64,000 bases of DNA from Phytophthora hibernalis (GCA_012656075.1 JAAKBF010000035.1:620001-684000); one strand, 5' to 3'; counted from the first letter of the stretch, positions 11,020-21,682 are shown. Notes: generated by a model not told the origin, from the sequence alone. Program-made: numbers and translations.

Positions 11020-11103
11020 CTAGCATCGTCGACACACGCCCTACCAGCGTCGCAAACTTGCACGCTCCCTCCTGCACAAATGAAGCCTCGCGCGCCTCTC
11101 CTG

Positions 11104-12276
11104 TGTGTCGGCAGATTGGCTCGGGTGGATCAGGGTGCGTGCGGTCCAGTCGGCAAGCGGGGACGCCGCAATGTTCGGCGTCGCGAGGATCTTCTTCGAC
11201 TTCGAGCGGGTGACGGTATTCAGCGTCACGGACTTGTGAGCTGCACTCAGCAATAGTGCTGGTAGTGGAGCACCAACCGAGCATACCAGATGTGAACCGG
11301 TATCGGGTCGTTCACCGGTGAACGAACCGGTGTGTTGGTCGCTGTATTGTCCACGTCAGCCTCTTCTTTCTCACCCAGAGGGGAGCCACGAGGCATCGTG
11401 GGATGGGCCACGGCAAGTGTAGCGGGAACGCGCGGGTGACGCGCGTTATTCACGAAGAAGGGAGTCAGACCTGTCGACGCGTGCTCCGCGTTGTTCAATG
11501 CAAATTCAGCGAGAGGCAGAAAAGAGCTCCAGCTCGCGAAGGAAGTCGCGTAACTTCGAAGAATGTCTTCGAGGACCCGGTCGACTCGTTCCGTTTAACC
11601 ACCTGTCTCCGGATGCGCCGCCGTCGACATGAGCAGCTTCGTTCCCAGAAGCTGAAAAAGGCTCGACCAGAACGCCGACGTGAATCGTGGATCGCGATCG
11701 GAGACGAGCGATTCAGGCTGACCGTGATGTCGGAACACCGTGTCGATGAAATGCACTGCGGTCTCAGCCACAGTGATCGTGTCGGACACCGAAATGAGGT
11801 GCACCATCTTCGTAAACCGATCCACAAACACTACGCCCGTCGCCATCGGGTGGGAGCCCGAATATGAAATCCATTGACACTGAGCACCATGTCTCGGTTG
11901 CAATTGGCAGAGGACGTAGAGGGGCTTGCGATAACTTTGCCGGCTTTACGCGTTGGTAGATCTCGCAAGTGCGCACCCACTTGCATACCCATTTGTACAT
12001 ATGAGGCCAGTAGAAATCACGGGACACTGCCGCGAAAGTCTTTTCGCGGCCCAAATGACCACCAATGGGGCTGTCGTGGAACTCGTGAATGATCCGAGCG
12101 CCCAGATCGTCGTCATTTGAAACGACGATGCGAGGAGCATCGAACCGATCGATGCTGTAGGTCAGCAGGTCGCCGTCGAGATGATATCGGTCAATCTGAT
12201 TGCGCGTGTTTCGCGACAGTTTCGTCACTAGGGGAACGAAGATATGCAAGGATGACGGAGTATATCGCGTCATCAT
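11104..12276 (-). pseudogene. Integrase remnant, cut by the tRNA array
   Basis: The N-terminal zinc-binding module is present (EFHDSPIGGHLGREK), but the final HHCC cysteine is a tyrosine (CEIYQRVK). The catalytic core is split: the first Asp is in MDFIFGLPP in one frame, the second in VSDRDPRFTS in another, with Glu in AAHPETGG. Right after ETGG a Gln codon has become TAA (stop complement at 11595-11597). The C-terminal part (STGLTPFFVNNARHPR) is readable at 11498-11400, and coding-like sequence continues in shifted frames to the array junction at 11104, so the extreme C terminus is lost. Confidence 0.9.
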
Positions 12277-12386
12277 CGTATGCGACAGCGATTTCTTCGC
12301 GCAGCGACATCTCCGGGGACACGTTCATCAGGTTGCAACCTGAAGCCAAACACATCGCGCTGTGGTCTTCGTCGTCATCATCGTCG

Positions 12387-12851
12387 TCAATCACTTGATG
12401 ACCGCGCACCGTTCGAGGGTCGTAGTCTGGTCGCTGAGAGGGGGTCAGCGAGGATATTATTCTTGCCAGGCTTATAGTACACAACGAAGTTGTATTCGGC
12501 GAAGAACGACAGCCAGCGCGCCATGCGCTGCGACAGATATGGTGACTTCATCGCTGTCCGCAGCGATGCATGGTCCGTATATACCGCGAATGTCTGCTCG
12601 CCCAGCAGATACACTCTGAATTTGATGAAAGCGTAGCGCATCGCAAGGTGTTCCTTGTCGTGGACTGGATAATTGCGCTGGGCCGGCTTCATCTGGCGTG
12701 ACTGATAACTCACGACTCGCTCGCGACTTTCGTCGTCGAACTGCATGAGCGCACAACCGATAGCGAAGTCGCTAGCGTCACAGACAACATGGAACGGCTT
12801 CGAGTCATCCGGAAGTATCAGTATTGATGCCGACGCCAGGCTCGTCTTCAC
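12387..12851 (-). pseudogene. RNase H domain
   Basis: It contains the RNase H signature VCDASDFAIGCALMQ (first catalytic Asp), KEHLA with the catalytic Glu, and a YTDHASLRTAM block with the next Asp, followed by VVYYKPGKNNILADPLS near the C terminus, where the last Asp is found. It is displaced by one frame from the RT domain, and downstream the frame closes at 12387. Confidence 0.9.
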
Positions 12852-12941
12852 TGATTCGAAGGCGACTTGGTGTTCTGAACTCCACGACTACGTAGCGTCT
12901 TTCTTCAGAAGCGAGGATAGTGGCTGGATCAGGCCGGAGTA

Positions 12942-13841
12942 TCACTTCGTGTACTTGTGCAAGTAGTAAGCAAGGCCCAACCACTGACGTAGCTCAGTAG
13001 GATTCGAAGGCGCCGGCCACGCACAAATAGACGAAACCTTCTCTGGATCAGCACGAACTGCATTTTTGCTCACGTAGCAGTCGAGCACCGGAATTTCCGG
13101 CGCACAGAAGATGCACTTCTTGAGATTAACGTAAAGCTTGTTCTCTCTCATAACTTGGAAGACCTTCCTCAAGTGCTGCAGATGCACATCGACCGCGCTG
13201 AAATCACCTTCAGCGTGACTATGGACGAATATGTCGTCAAAGTAACTCGGTGCGAAGTCACGGAGCGGGCGTAGTACATGAGACACCATGCGATTGAACG
13301 TGGCGGGTGCATTCTTCAGACCTTGGGGCATCACGAGCCACTCCCAGAGCATACTGATGGGCGTCCTAACCGCCGTGAGAGGTATGTCGCCCGCTCTCAT
13401 GAGGATCTGATAGAAACCATCGGTCAAGTCGATGGCGCTGTAGATAACGCTGCCCAACATGGAGTCCAATACCATGTCCTTCCGCGGGATCGGTGTCTGC
13501 GCGGGGATAGTAGCATCGTTTAGCTTGTTGAAGACGTGAACGATGCGCCACCCGACGGTTGCCTTCTTCACACAAAAGGTCGGGCTCGAGTGGAGCGAGA
13601 TGGTTTCACGCACATGACCGGCTTGGCGGCGACTCTCAAAGAAGTCATCGATGGCATTGACCTGATCTCGCGGCAGTGGCCACTGCCGCGTCACGCAGTA
13701 CTTCGAGCCAGGCGCAAGATCGATCTCGTGGCGCACGCCGCGATCAACTGGTAGTTCTGCTGGGATCTTGTCGGGAAAGCCGTCGGCGAAATCACGGGCT
13801 GTCTCGTAGACTGGGTTGACGGACGCCTTCAAGACTCTCAC
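12942..13841 (-). pseudogene. Reverse transcriptase domain
   Basis: A 299-codon open stretch covers most of the palm and fingers: an HSSPTFCVKK region, a YSAIDLTDGFYQI block with the first catalytic Asp, MPQGLKNAPATF, and the catalytic box YFDDIFVHS (a Y-x-D-D variant). The thumb/connection region (LRQWLGLAYYLHKY) follows. The frame then breaks before RNase H at about 12900. Confidence 0.93.
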
Positions 13842-14442
13842 GACTGCACTGCAAAGCGCTCTTCGCGCGCTGACTTTGGTTCAGCGCTCTTCGGCCGTCC
13901 TGGTATTGCGTTATGAACGACGGCGTTGATCTCGTCGGGCGCCGAGTCAGCATCGGTGATCAAACAAACCTGATCGATGTCGCCGGCCTTGAGATCCCGG
14001 AGGAAGTTCTTCCAGGAGAGGCCTGGAAGTGTCGTGATAGACTTGGCGTCGCGAGGAGGGCTTGCTACCTCGACCACACTAGTGCGGTTGGGGGCACCTT
14101 CCACGTATTCAAGCGCACAGACCGACTCGATCGATGGCGTCACAGGATCCGTCGGGATGTCTTCGTTCGTCTCGAGCCCCTGCTCGAGCCCGATGTTGCG
14201 CTGTCGCAGGACGATGCTTCACCCTCCTCTAGGCGCGAGTGCCCGCTCTCGACCATGCCGCTCACACGCGGGCGTAGCTCCTGTTCGACCGCGGTATCGT
14301 CATACAGGGGCCTCTGCTCAACCGTCGCGTTGCAATGTGGGAGCTGCTGCTCGACCACCTTGTTTTTCGTCTGGGGAGCCACGAATGCTCAACCGCTCTT
14401 CTCACACGCGCGTATCCGCGCGTGTGATCTGGCACTTCCGCG

Positions 14443-14982
14443 TCAGTCAGAAGCACTGCGCAAGTCGTGCAGAGAGGGCCATCGCTCGCTCTGCGCACAA
14501 CGCGTCGTGGACATCCCATCCACGACTATGACATGAGGCCAGTCTCTTGGTGCCACAAAGAGATGCGTGAAGACTTCGCTCACATCGAAGTCGCGGCGGC
14601 GCTTCACTGATCGGGCCAGCCAGTCAATCTGGGGCTGATACCGTGACAGCCAAGGGATACCCAGGATACAATCAAACGAATAGTTCATCTCGAACACAAT
14701 GAAGTTGTCGTTGCCACGGAATCCATCCGGCAGCGAAACTTCTCGCCGCGCAACGCGGTGAGGTTTCCCATCTGCAAGCTTGACGACAACATCGCTGGGA
14801 ACATCACGCACGGCAACACCCGCGGGCAGGATAGACAGGCACGACACACGAAAGAAGTTGTTTGTCGCTCCAGAATCTAGGAGCGCGCGGAGGGGACGCC
14901 GGGCGCCGGTGACATGAACACTGACAATGATCAGTCTCGCATCGTCACTGGCAGTGGTGGCATTGAAGTGTGCATAAAGCAC
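14443..14982 (-). pseudogene. Retroviral-type aspartic protease domain
   Basis: An open stretch of 179 codons contains the active-site motif ALLDSGATNNF followed about 70 residues later by the hydrophobic flap/strand region ending CILGIPWLSRYQPQIDW, which is characteristic of Ty3/gypsy proteases. It is out of frame with gag and RT on either side. The catalytic Asp-Ser-Gly triad itself is intact. Confidence 0.85.
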
Positions 14983-15142
14983 GGGGGCTAGGAGGTCGGG
15001 TTGTCACCGGGGACCCGGATCTCCATTACAGCCAGTAGGGCGCCCCGTACCTACTGACCCCGACCGTTTTTGCTGGCGCGGCCGGGATCGTATCGTCAGA
15101 CGTGGTGTGAGTCGAGTTAATGTTGATTGGTGCCGGCGCGCG

Positions 15143-16068
15143 ACACACCGCCGCGCAATGTTCAAGCTTCCCGCAGCGAAAGCATTTTCAGCGAGTTGTC
15201 GCTCGAAAACCGCGCCCTCTGCCAGAGGTCGACCCCTGTCGACTCTGTGACGCTTCAATCGCGTCGATCTCCATTGGCTCAGGTGCCGACACCTGAGTCT
15301 CTGCAGGCATCATCTTAGCGTACGACGACGTCACCACGTAGTCCTCGCGCAATGCGAGGGTGAATGCTTCGTCCAACGTGGCGGGATCGACCCGCGTGAG
15401 ACAGTATCGCGTAATATACCGAACACAAAGACATGGACTTGTGAAGCCATGTCGATCAGCTTCGTGATGATGATGCATGTCTTGGCTTCTGAACGTAGTC
15501 ACACATGAACATCTTGCCTTGTTTCAGAGCAAAGAACGTCGCTCGAACACGCGATTCGTCCTGCGGTGGCTCGAATGCAAGACGTAGGCCACTCTGGAGC
15601 GCCTCCAGAGTCTGGAACGTATGTTGGTCGACTACGAGTTTACCAAGGGCCCACTCATTTGCCTTTCCGGATAAACGGGACAGCAGGAAGTTCACCATGG
15701 CTGATTGCGCCTCGATTAGTCTCGAGGCGATCGCGATGTCGATTTCTCTGAACCAGCGATTCAGTGTAGGCGATCGGGACCCACGCCAGAATAAGACGAT
15801 GTCTCCTTCTTGACGGCATTGTGCTTGGATGCGTGCGAGGCAGTTGACTATCTTCGGCGACCTCGCGATCAATGAGCTCTTGAATGGCTTGGCGCTGTTG
15901 GTCGGAAGTCGCTGAGCTCAGCAGCGACGTGACGACGATCTCCGGACACCGCCGCGAGGCGGTGCAGCGCTTGCCTCTCAATAGACGTGAGATGGGGAAG
16001 GCCGCGTGATCCAGGGTCATCACTGGATGTCCGGCGGATTGGTCTTTACTCATCTCGAACTTGGTCAT
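15143..16068 (-). pseudogene. gag remnant with CCHC zinc knuckle
   Basis: The likely start is the ATG at 16068, 26 bp inside the LTR. The product is spread over three frames: N-terminal part near 16068-15850, capsid-like part 15872-15456 (with LNRWFREIDIA and NEWALGKLV stretches), then 15502-15188. A nucleocapsid zinc knuckle of the form C-x2-C-x4-H-x4-C is readable at 15184-15143 (CFRCGKLEHCAAVC). At least three frame changes show it is inactive. Confidence 0.85.
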
Positions 16069-16094
16069 GGGAAGGACTACAAAGTGCTATCAGG

Positions 16095-16415
16095 TGTAAT
16101 GGGCTAAGTGTCTACCGTTATTAGCTTACATGTAGCGGTGAGGAAGCGTTCGGTATCTCAGTGATACTGAGACCAAGTATTTAGTCTGTGGTAAAATCAA
16201 CTCTGTTTTATTATTGGGACCAGGGTCGGTGACCCTGGGTCCACGTGAACCCCTCAAATGAAGGCCAGCGCATGATTGGATGAAATGGGTCTAGCTCCCC
16301 ACTTTCAACCAATCATATGATCAGCTAAGCACACACTAGCTGTGTGCTTTTGCTCACTTTGTATATCAACCTATATAGATCTACCTACATATGTATGTGG
16401 GAGGGGCCCATTACA
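16095..16415 (-). repeat. 5' LTR of the Ty3/gypsy element (321 bp)
   Basis: The ends form a 10-bp inverted repeat, TGTAATGGGC and GCCCATTACA, with the TG...CA termini typical of LTRs. The LTR lies directly upstream of gag on the minus strand. An AATAAA-like signal (CCAATAATAAAACAG, minus strand) sits about one third of the length from the inner end. The sister LTR is absent, so insertion age cannot be estimated from LTR divergence, and the target duplication cannot be confirmed. Confidence 0.9.
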
Positions 16416-17723
16416 TCCTGTGACTTCACGGACAAGAGCACGGGCTTGTAAATCGAGGAGAACGTTTTGTAGATGTGCTGTACTTATTCCGGAATCGGGT
16501 TGTGCTCATTAAGAGATCAAATAAGTCAGAATGAGTTTCTGTCCACGTCGATCAGCGAGGATGTCGTCGGGTGTATGCATCCGCCAAATACCCCACAGAA
16601 CCGCGAAATCCACGAGTAAATTTGACGAATCCGATAGCGAGGTTAAGCTCCTGCGCGTATCTATTGGCGCTGTACTAGTTGTTGGTACAGGAAACCGCAC
16701 TGGTGTTGTCTGCCCACCAGCGAATGTGAAATAAGGTTACATCATACTCATTCCAGAGATGACCCCATATACAGGCTGCAAGAGCCATGCAGAATTGTTC
16801 TCAGACGTTGATACGAAATCCATCCCATCCAACTGCTCGGTTAAGTAATTGTTGCTCTTGTTTGTCGTATTTGAGTTTGATCTAGTGACAGCGCGCTAGG
16901 TCAAGTTACCGACCCTTGATTGTTCGCGTCCATCTACAAATTGACATCAATTCTGAGCTCAACACAGAACATTGCTGTTGGAAGCGAAAGCGATCAAACA
17001 TAAGTCAGGGTAGCATCACACCATGCAAGGTCAAGTTGCACGGATGTGTCAATCGCAATACGCCCCCGAAAGACGACACTCTGTATACAACTTATTGGAG
17101 ATGTTTAAAGTGCTTGGTGCAGCGAAGGTCGTCACGTGTCGTCCCCCTTGCATCTCGTGCTTAGATATGATTTTCAAACTCAACGCGTTTCGTTTGGGCA
17201 CGAGTTTGAGTATTTAATGAATTCGAGTTTAGCATCGACACAGTTCGGTGCACCGTATCAAATTAAAACCTGAGAACTTCAAGATTCGTGCTCTACTCCG
17301 ATTGTTGTTCTTCTCTTCGATGGATCTCGGCCCGGTAACTGCCATCATCGCAAATCAAAGGACTATATTTGCATGCAGAGAGTTATACACAATATACAGC
17401 CGCTTCTTGTTCTTTAGAACCCTTGAGCAGGGCGTCCGTCCACCAGTCAAATTGTGTCCCACTTGAAGTACTGAAGTTCATCGAGACTCAACCACTGTGA
17501 GCGCATAGCACAATGCGTCTGTGTAGGCACCATAAAAACGGGTCAGCACAATATGATTCGCACCTGTAGCCTTGCTACACAATGCGAGAGGACAGCGCAG
17601 GAAGCGCGCAAACGGGGCGTGGGAAGGAATAATCTGACCAACCAGCACCTGCCATTAAGTCAGGTGGTAGATGCCTGCCATTGGCGGATTGTGTGGAGCA
17701 GTTGCGGTGCGTGACCCACACAA
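16416..17723. other. Intergenic, no gene recognised
   Basis: AT-richer sequence between the retrotransposon LTR and the Mutator-like transposase. The longest open frames (about 60-80 codons) show no family resemblance. I searched by eye for terminal inverted repeats of the Mutator-like element and saw none convincing. Confidence 0.5.
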
Positions 17724-19014
17724 TTGACTGAAAGCCCCACCCGAGCAAGCATGCTGAGGCAGGTGAGCTGGCTTGAGAGGGCTGTCGACGTCGACGCCGC
17801 TGAAGCCAAAGCGGTGTTGGCGTCGCTCAAGTCCTTTGACATCAACAAGAGCCAAACGATGGTTTGCACGATCTGCTCAGGCGCGGAGCACAAGATGCGC
17901 TACCGCCTGCTCGAGTGCGGCTCTGAATTGTGCAGCGAGGCGAGCCCATTGAAGTGCGCGTGGCGTGGGAAGATGGTCACGTGCTTGGACTCTGAGCACG
18001 CGTCCATCTTCGAGTTTGGAGACCACAACTCACCTGTCGTCTGCCCAGGGCGCAAGAAGCTTACTCTGGCACAGAAGGCGTTCTGTCGCGATCTGGCGGA
18101 GAACCAGTTGCGCCCGATGCGGATTTGGCATGCGCTGTCTCGCAAGTTCGGTGCCCCCTTGGAGGAGTTTCCCGGCCTGAAGACGATGCAGAACTTCGTA
18201 AACCACTACGGCCGGACACAGATGGAGAACCACGACCGCATCCTGGAGATCACGACGTGGATCCGTGATCACGCGTACAGTGGGTTCGAGACGATGACCC
18301 AGCCTTTCACGTTCGCATGGGATGTGGACAACCTAGGCAAGCCAATAGTTGGCAACGGCTCCGACAAGTGGCCGTTCTTGGTGGGCATCTCGACGAAGGC
18401 GCTGATGTTATGGCTGGCTCGCGGTGCCGCCGATAGCTTCATCCTGCACTTGGACGGCACTTACAAGACCAACCAGTGCGACTACCCCGTCCTGGTTGTG
18501 GGGGTGTCGGACCGGTCGCGGAGGTTCCACCTGGTCGCGTTATTCATTATGTCCCAAGAGACACAGCCAATCTTCCAGGCTGCCCTGCTTTCGCTACGCC
18601 GGCTTTACTTATGGATATCAGACAAAGATCTTACTGTACACTTCGCAATGGCTGATGGCGACAAGGCGCAATGCATCGCGCTCGCTGCAGTTTTCGGAGA
18701 CAACCCGCGTTACCGCTTCCTAATGTGCTTCTTTCATGTTATGAAGAAGATCCAGGAGCAGGTCAAGCTACTTTCCTCGGTTGCACAAGCTGAGAGTTCT
18801 ACGAGAGATATACGACCTGCACTTCGCTCGTAGTCATACGGAATATCTGCAGATGCTGCGTCCCATTTTGCGCGGATGGATGATTGAGCCTACTCTGGTT
18901 CCTTTTGCGCAATACGTATACGGGCAATGGCTGACCGGACACTTCACGGCATGGCAGGTGTTCACAAATCCGCCTGGATTCGCGTCCACGAGCAATCCCA
19001 GAGCAAACATGTGA
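17724..19014 (+). pseudogene. Mutator-like element (MULE) transposase, truncated
   Basis: The open frame 17724-18833 includes a cysteine/histidine-containing N-terminal region and the MULE transposase core: HLDGTYKTN (first catalytic Asp), VVGVSDRSRRFHLVAL, ADGDKAQC (second Asp) and the C-x2-H motif MCFFHVMKKIQE. Around 18770 the frame shifts, and homology continues at 18781-19014 (VLREIYDLHFARSHTEY, FTNPPGFASTSNP), where the sequence needed for the catalytic Glu and the C-terminal SWIM region is gone. The element therefore encodes an inactive transposase. Confidence 0.85.
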
Positions 19015-19065
19015 ATGTATTGAATACGTGGGGCTGTTAGTATGCCTACTTTATTTCTGTCGTCT

Positions 19066-19602
19066 TCACTCAATGATGCCCTCAGTGTCACGCAAGAAAT
19101 GGAGGTAACGAAGCCGGTAGAATTGTTCCAGCTTGTAGCACACGTTACTCCATGTATGCCCACTGATCATTGATTCTAGAAAACTCCACAGCCCGCACGA
19201 ATGTCCATCCTTTGCTTGCACTGCTTCCACCGCTTGAGTGACGCCGGAATTCCCGGCCAGTTGTGGTATGACGACCGCTCGCACATCATCCTCCAGCTTC
19301 GTAGCATGTGTCGACTTGCTGAGGGTCGAATAGCGTACTTTAACAGACGTAGTAATAAGATCCCCGTACAATGCGAGCCAGTGGTAGTCACTGTTCACAA
19401 TACCAATTTTCCGTCGAACACCGGTGTGAAAAGCTCCATTCGTACTCGCTGCTTGTTTCCGCGTGGATTCTTCTTTAAATGCATACCAGTCCGGGACGAT
19501 AAATCCCACATCATCTGCAATGTATCGGCGCGTCAGAAAAATCAATCCGGCTCGCAAGCACGTGGAGTCCAGCCAATCTGTCCCCCAAAACTTTAACAGT
19601 CT
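19066..19602 (-). pseudogene. Ulp1/C48-type cysteine protease, transposon-associated
   Basis: Reading from 19602 on the minus strand, the order fits the Ulp1 fold: an opening WLDS segment, HWLALYGD with the catalytic His, about 45 residues later an IPQLAG segment, and QAKDGHSCGLWSF with the oxyanion Gln and nucleophile Cys. Where active enzymes have Asp in a Y-D-S-type motif this copy has YSTL, so the triad appears incomplete. Ulp1-type proteases are carried by some Mutator-like transposons in plants (Kaonashi type) as accessory genes. This one lies 51 bp from the truncated MULE transposase and is convergent with it, so co-carriage is an inference. No neighbouring host gene fits. Confidence 0.7.
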
Positions 19603-19882
19603 AACTCCTTCGATGACCTCGCCCGCAATGGTGTACTAGTTCTAAGCCATATTCTCCACACGTCCTTTAACATTTTTTTAAACATAGTCAACCCTCAATA
19701 GGCGCCGCGCTGAGTTTGATTTGATACAGCGTCCCCGCTTGGGCGATTAAAGGCATTGATAGTTCGGGCGTATACATACTTGCATGTTTGCTATGTAAAC
19801 GTTCGTCATCGCGATTTAATGTAACTTCAACACTAATGTTGTGAATATCTCCTGCATTCAACCATGGCAACTAATGGTGGAT

Positions 19883-21342
19883 TTATGTGAACGCATGTCT
19901 AGTAAGCCAAGGATGCGTGGACTGGATGCGAGGAAGTTCCTCTGGCTGTCGCTGACCTACGTTCATCTTCGCTGAATTTTTTTCGGCTACCTCACCGAGC
20001 CGGTGTTTCCAGCACCGATCGCACGCGCACTTAAACCAACGCTCGTTACCGTAATGCACGAAATCTGGGCACCAGCAGCTACGTAGCTTAATCATTTTGA
20101 CGAGCACTCTCACGCGAGAGCGCGTCTGCTGTTCAACGAATGCTGCGTTAGGCTCGCAGGAATGACACACAAAGCGGGTTATCGACCCGCACCTCAGCGC
20201 ATCCACGTAGACGTAGTTTCCATTCACAGATTTGGCGTTGTACAATAGAGTGTAGCCCCTGTTGTGTTTCAATGCCTGATCAGGTTGCCCTTCGATGACA
20301 GCACGGAACTCCGCCAGCTCCCCGCAGTATTCGCCTAAAACGTCGCCTACATCCAGAGCCGTGGTTATATATACTCAAGGCCTATACGGCCCGTGTCGAA
20401 CAGCTTCAGCGTGCCCAGCGTCCGTCGAGCATTGCTGCACTAAGCTCCGAGCTTGCAGTACTTTGGAGTGCAGAACGAAGCGGACGCCACGTTCGATCAT
20501 ATGTCCCAAAAGCAGTCGCCAAAGCACTCACATGCGTCGAAGCTCCCTATGTCTGGAAAGATAACGCCGTTGCGCTTGCATGTACTGATTTGCTCAATTT
20601 CAGCTGGCCATGGCATCGTCCGGCAAAGAGTGCGACCCTCCTTCTCCGCGGGGGCTACGAGCAAAGTGCGTCTAGTGTGCAGGCTCTCGAGCTGTTCCTT
20701 CACTTCGGGATTGTTCTGCAGGGCCTTGATCTCGACAGCCTTGAAAGTGTTGGCATGGTAGATCTCCCTACCGCTCTTTGTAATAGCACATTTCGCCAGG
20801 TGCCGCCGCTTCCTTGATCTGGGGATATGCCACTGGACCCGCTTCTTCTTGGCCTGGTGGCGGATCTTGGCGCGAGCGTGGCGGTTCGGAATCGACTGCA
20901 CATGCAGCCGCCTCCTTCTCACTAACTGAGCTTGTCTGGTCATCAGCAGCATCCAACTGCATCTCGCTGTCCTCTTCAGAGGACACCAAGTCGATTATCT
21001 GCTGAATTGCAGACTTTTGGTACCTTCCCGCGTTTGGTTCACTTGTGAATGATGTGGGGAAGCTCCTTTGCCCGTTTCCACCGCTATCGGGAACTCGACG
21101 TTCTTGCCGACGTTAACACGGGTTACGACGGCGCGGCGATATCCTCGGCGGTTGCCACACACGAACGCGCGGGAAAAATACTCGACTGCATCTCCTGCGT
21201 TGAGCGCCTCCGGTGGTAGCTCCGAAGCGCTGAGGCCCGGTATCTTGGACGGGTGGGTACTGGACGCGCAGCAAGCGCTTCCAGGTCGGCGGAGCAACTT
21301 CTGTCTGGGTGGCGGCGGCAGCAATGATTCAGAGTGAACCAC
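19883..21342 (-). pseudogene. SET-domain methyltransferase-like gene, frameshifted
   Basis: SET-domain pieces occur in order on the minus strand but in different frames: an N-terminal part (21342-20995), a basic/acidic middle (20989-20497), a pre-SET-like cysteine cluster near 20510 (CECFGDCFWDI), an EYCGEL segment near 20320, then CHSCEPNAAF and a post-SET-like HYGNERWFKCACDRC at 20272-19883. The HSCEPN motif corresponds to the AdoMet/lysine-binding NHSCxPN, with Cys replacing Asn. At least two frame changes interrupt the gene. Its position in a transposon cluster suggests a mobile-element passenger rather than a host chromatin gene. Confidence 0.7.
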
Positions 21343-21643
21343 CCCAAATTCCAGTGGTCCACTCTAAATTGCAGTGCACCACCCCAATTTCAGATGCACA
21401 TCTCGGGTGATGCGCATCCCCCTAAGCGGATGTGCGCAGCCGGGCAGCGGGGCATGCGAGCCCGCCCTGGCTGTGTAGATGGGTTACTGTGTTTATCAGC
21501 TTTTCATTGTGAAAGTTATATTTCCTCCGATAATACACTCTTTGTCTCGCTCTATCTCGTGCTGGACGCACAACGCTACGTTACGCGTCCTAAATGCGTG
21601 ACGAGTGTGGAGCTACATGTAATGGAACTTCAACGGACGTTGG

Positions 21644-21682
21644 GATCGATGGATGGCCAAGGCCCTTGGACATCCATCGATC
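21644..21682. repeat. Near-perfect 39-nt hairpin
   Basis: Bases 21644-21662 pair with 21664-21682 around a single central base: 19 positions, 18 Watson-Crick pairs and one mismatch (21656/21670). The arms read GATCGATGGATGGCCAAGG. This is far beyond chance and may be a cruciform or the subterminal hairpin of a transposon. Confidence 0.8.

Larger units (their letters stand above)
1..11103 (-). repeat. Tandem array of a 424-bp unit carrying tRNA-Ser(CGA)
   Basis: Head-to-tail repeats, mostly with an exact 424-bp period (420-425 bp where small indels occur). The window opens inside a unit, so the array continues to the left. Each complete unit holds one 80-nt tRNA gene on the minus strand and about 344 bp of GC-rich spacer. 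Units from about 540 to 5460 look identical to one another; units further right differ by point changes, such as G to T at 5469 and G to C at 6303, and by 1-4 bp indels. The last unit is cut at 11103/11104, where retrotransposon pol sequence begins. The spacer is open in several frames (62, 122 and 140 codons), but these frames repeat with the unit and resemble no protein, so I call none of them genes. Confidence 0.97.
11104..16415 (-). mobile_element. Degenerate, 3'-truncated Ty3/gypsy LTR retrotransposon
   Basis: On the minus strand the order is 5' LTR, gag with a zinc knuckle, aspartic protease, reverse transcriptase, RNase H, integrase. This protease-RT-RNaseH-integrase order defines Ty3/gypsy. 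The element stops inside the end of pol where the tRNA array begins, so the 3' LTR and polypurine tract are missing. Every domain is interrupted by frameshifts or stops, so it cannot move on its own. Immediately inside the LTR the sequence begins CCTGATAGC, not the usual TGG of a tRNA-primed binding site, so I do not annotate a primer-binding site. The 13838-14440 stretch between protease and RT is low-complexity coding linker split over several frames. Confidence 0.93.

Noticed and set aside
1..11103. Repeating open frames of 62, 122, 140 and up to 200 codons on both strands
   Set aside because: They recur with the 424-bp unit, overlap the tRNA genes antisense and have no protein-like similarity; open frames are expected in GC-rich repeats.
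1..11103. CRISPR-like regular repeat
   Set aside because: The whole unit is repeated with no unique spacers, the period is 424 bp, and it carries a eukaryotic tRNA.
16070..16094. Primer-binding site of the Ty3/gypsy element
   Set aside because: The sequence next to the LTR starts CCTGATAGC and does not begin with TGG, so no tRNA match can be supported.
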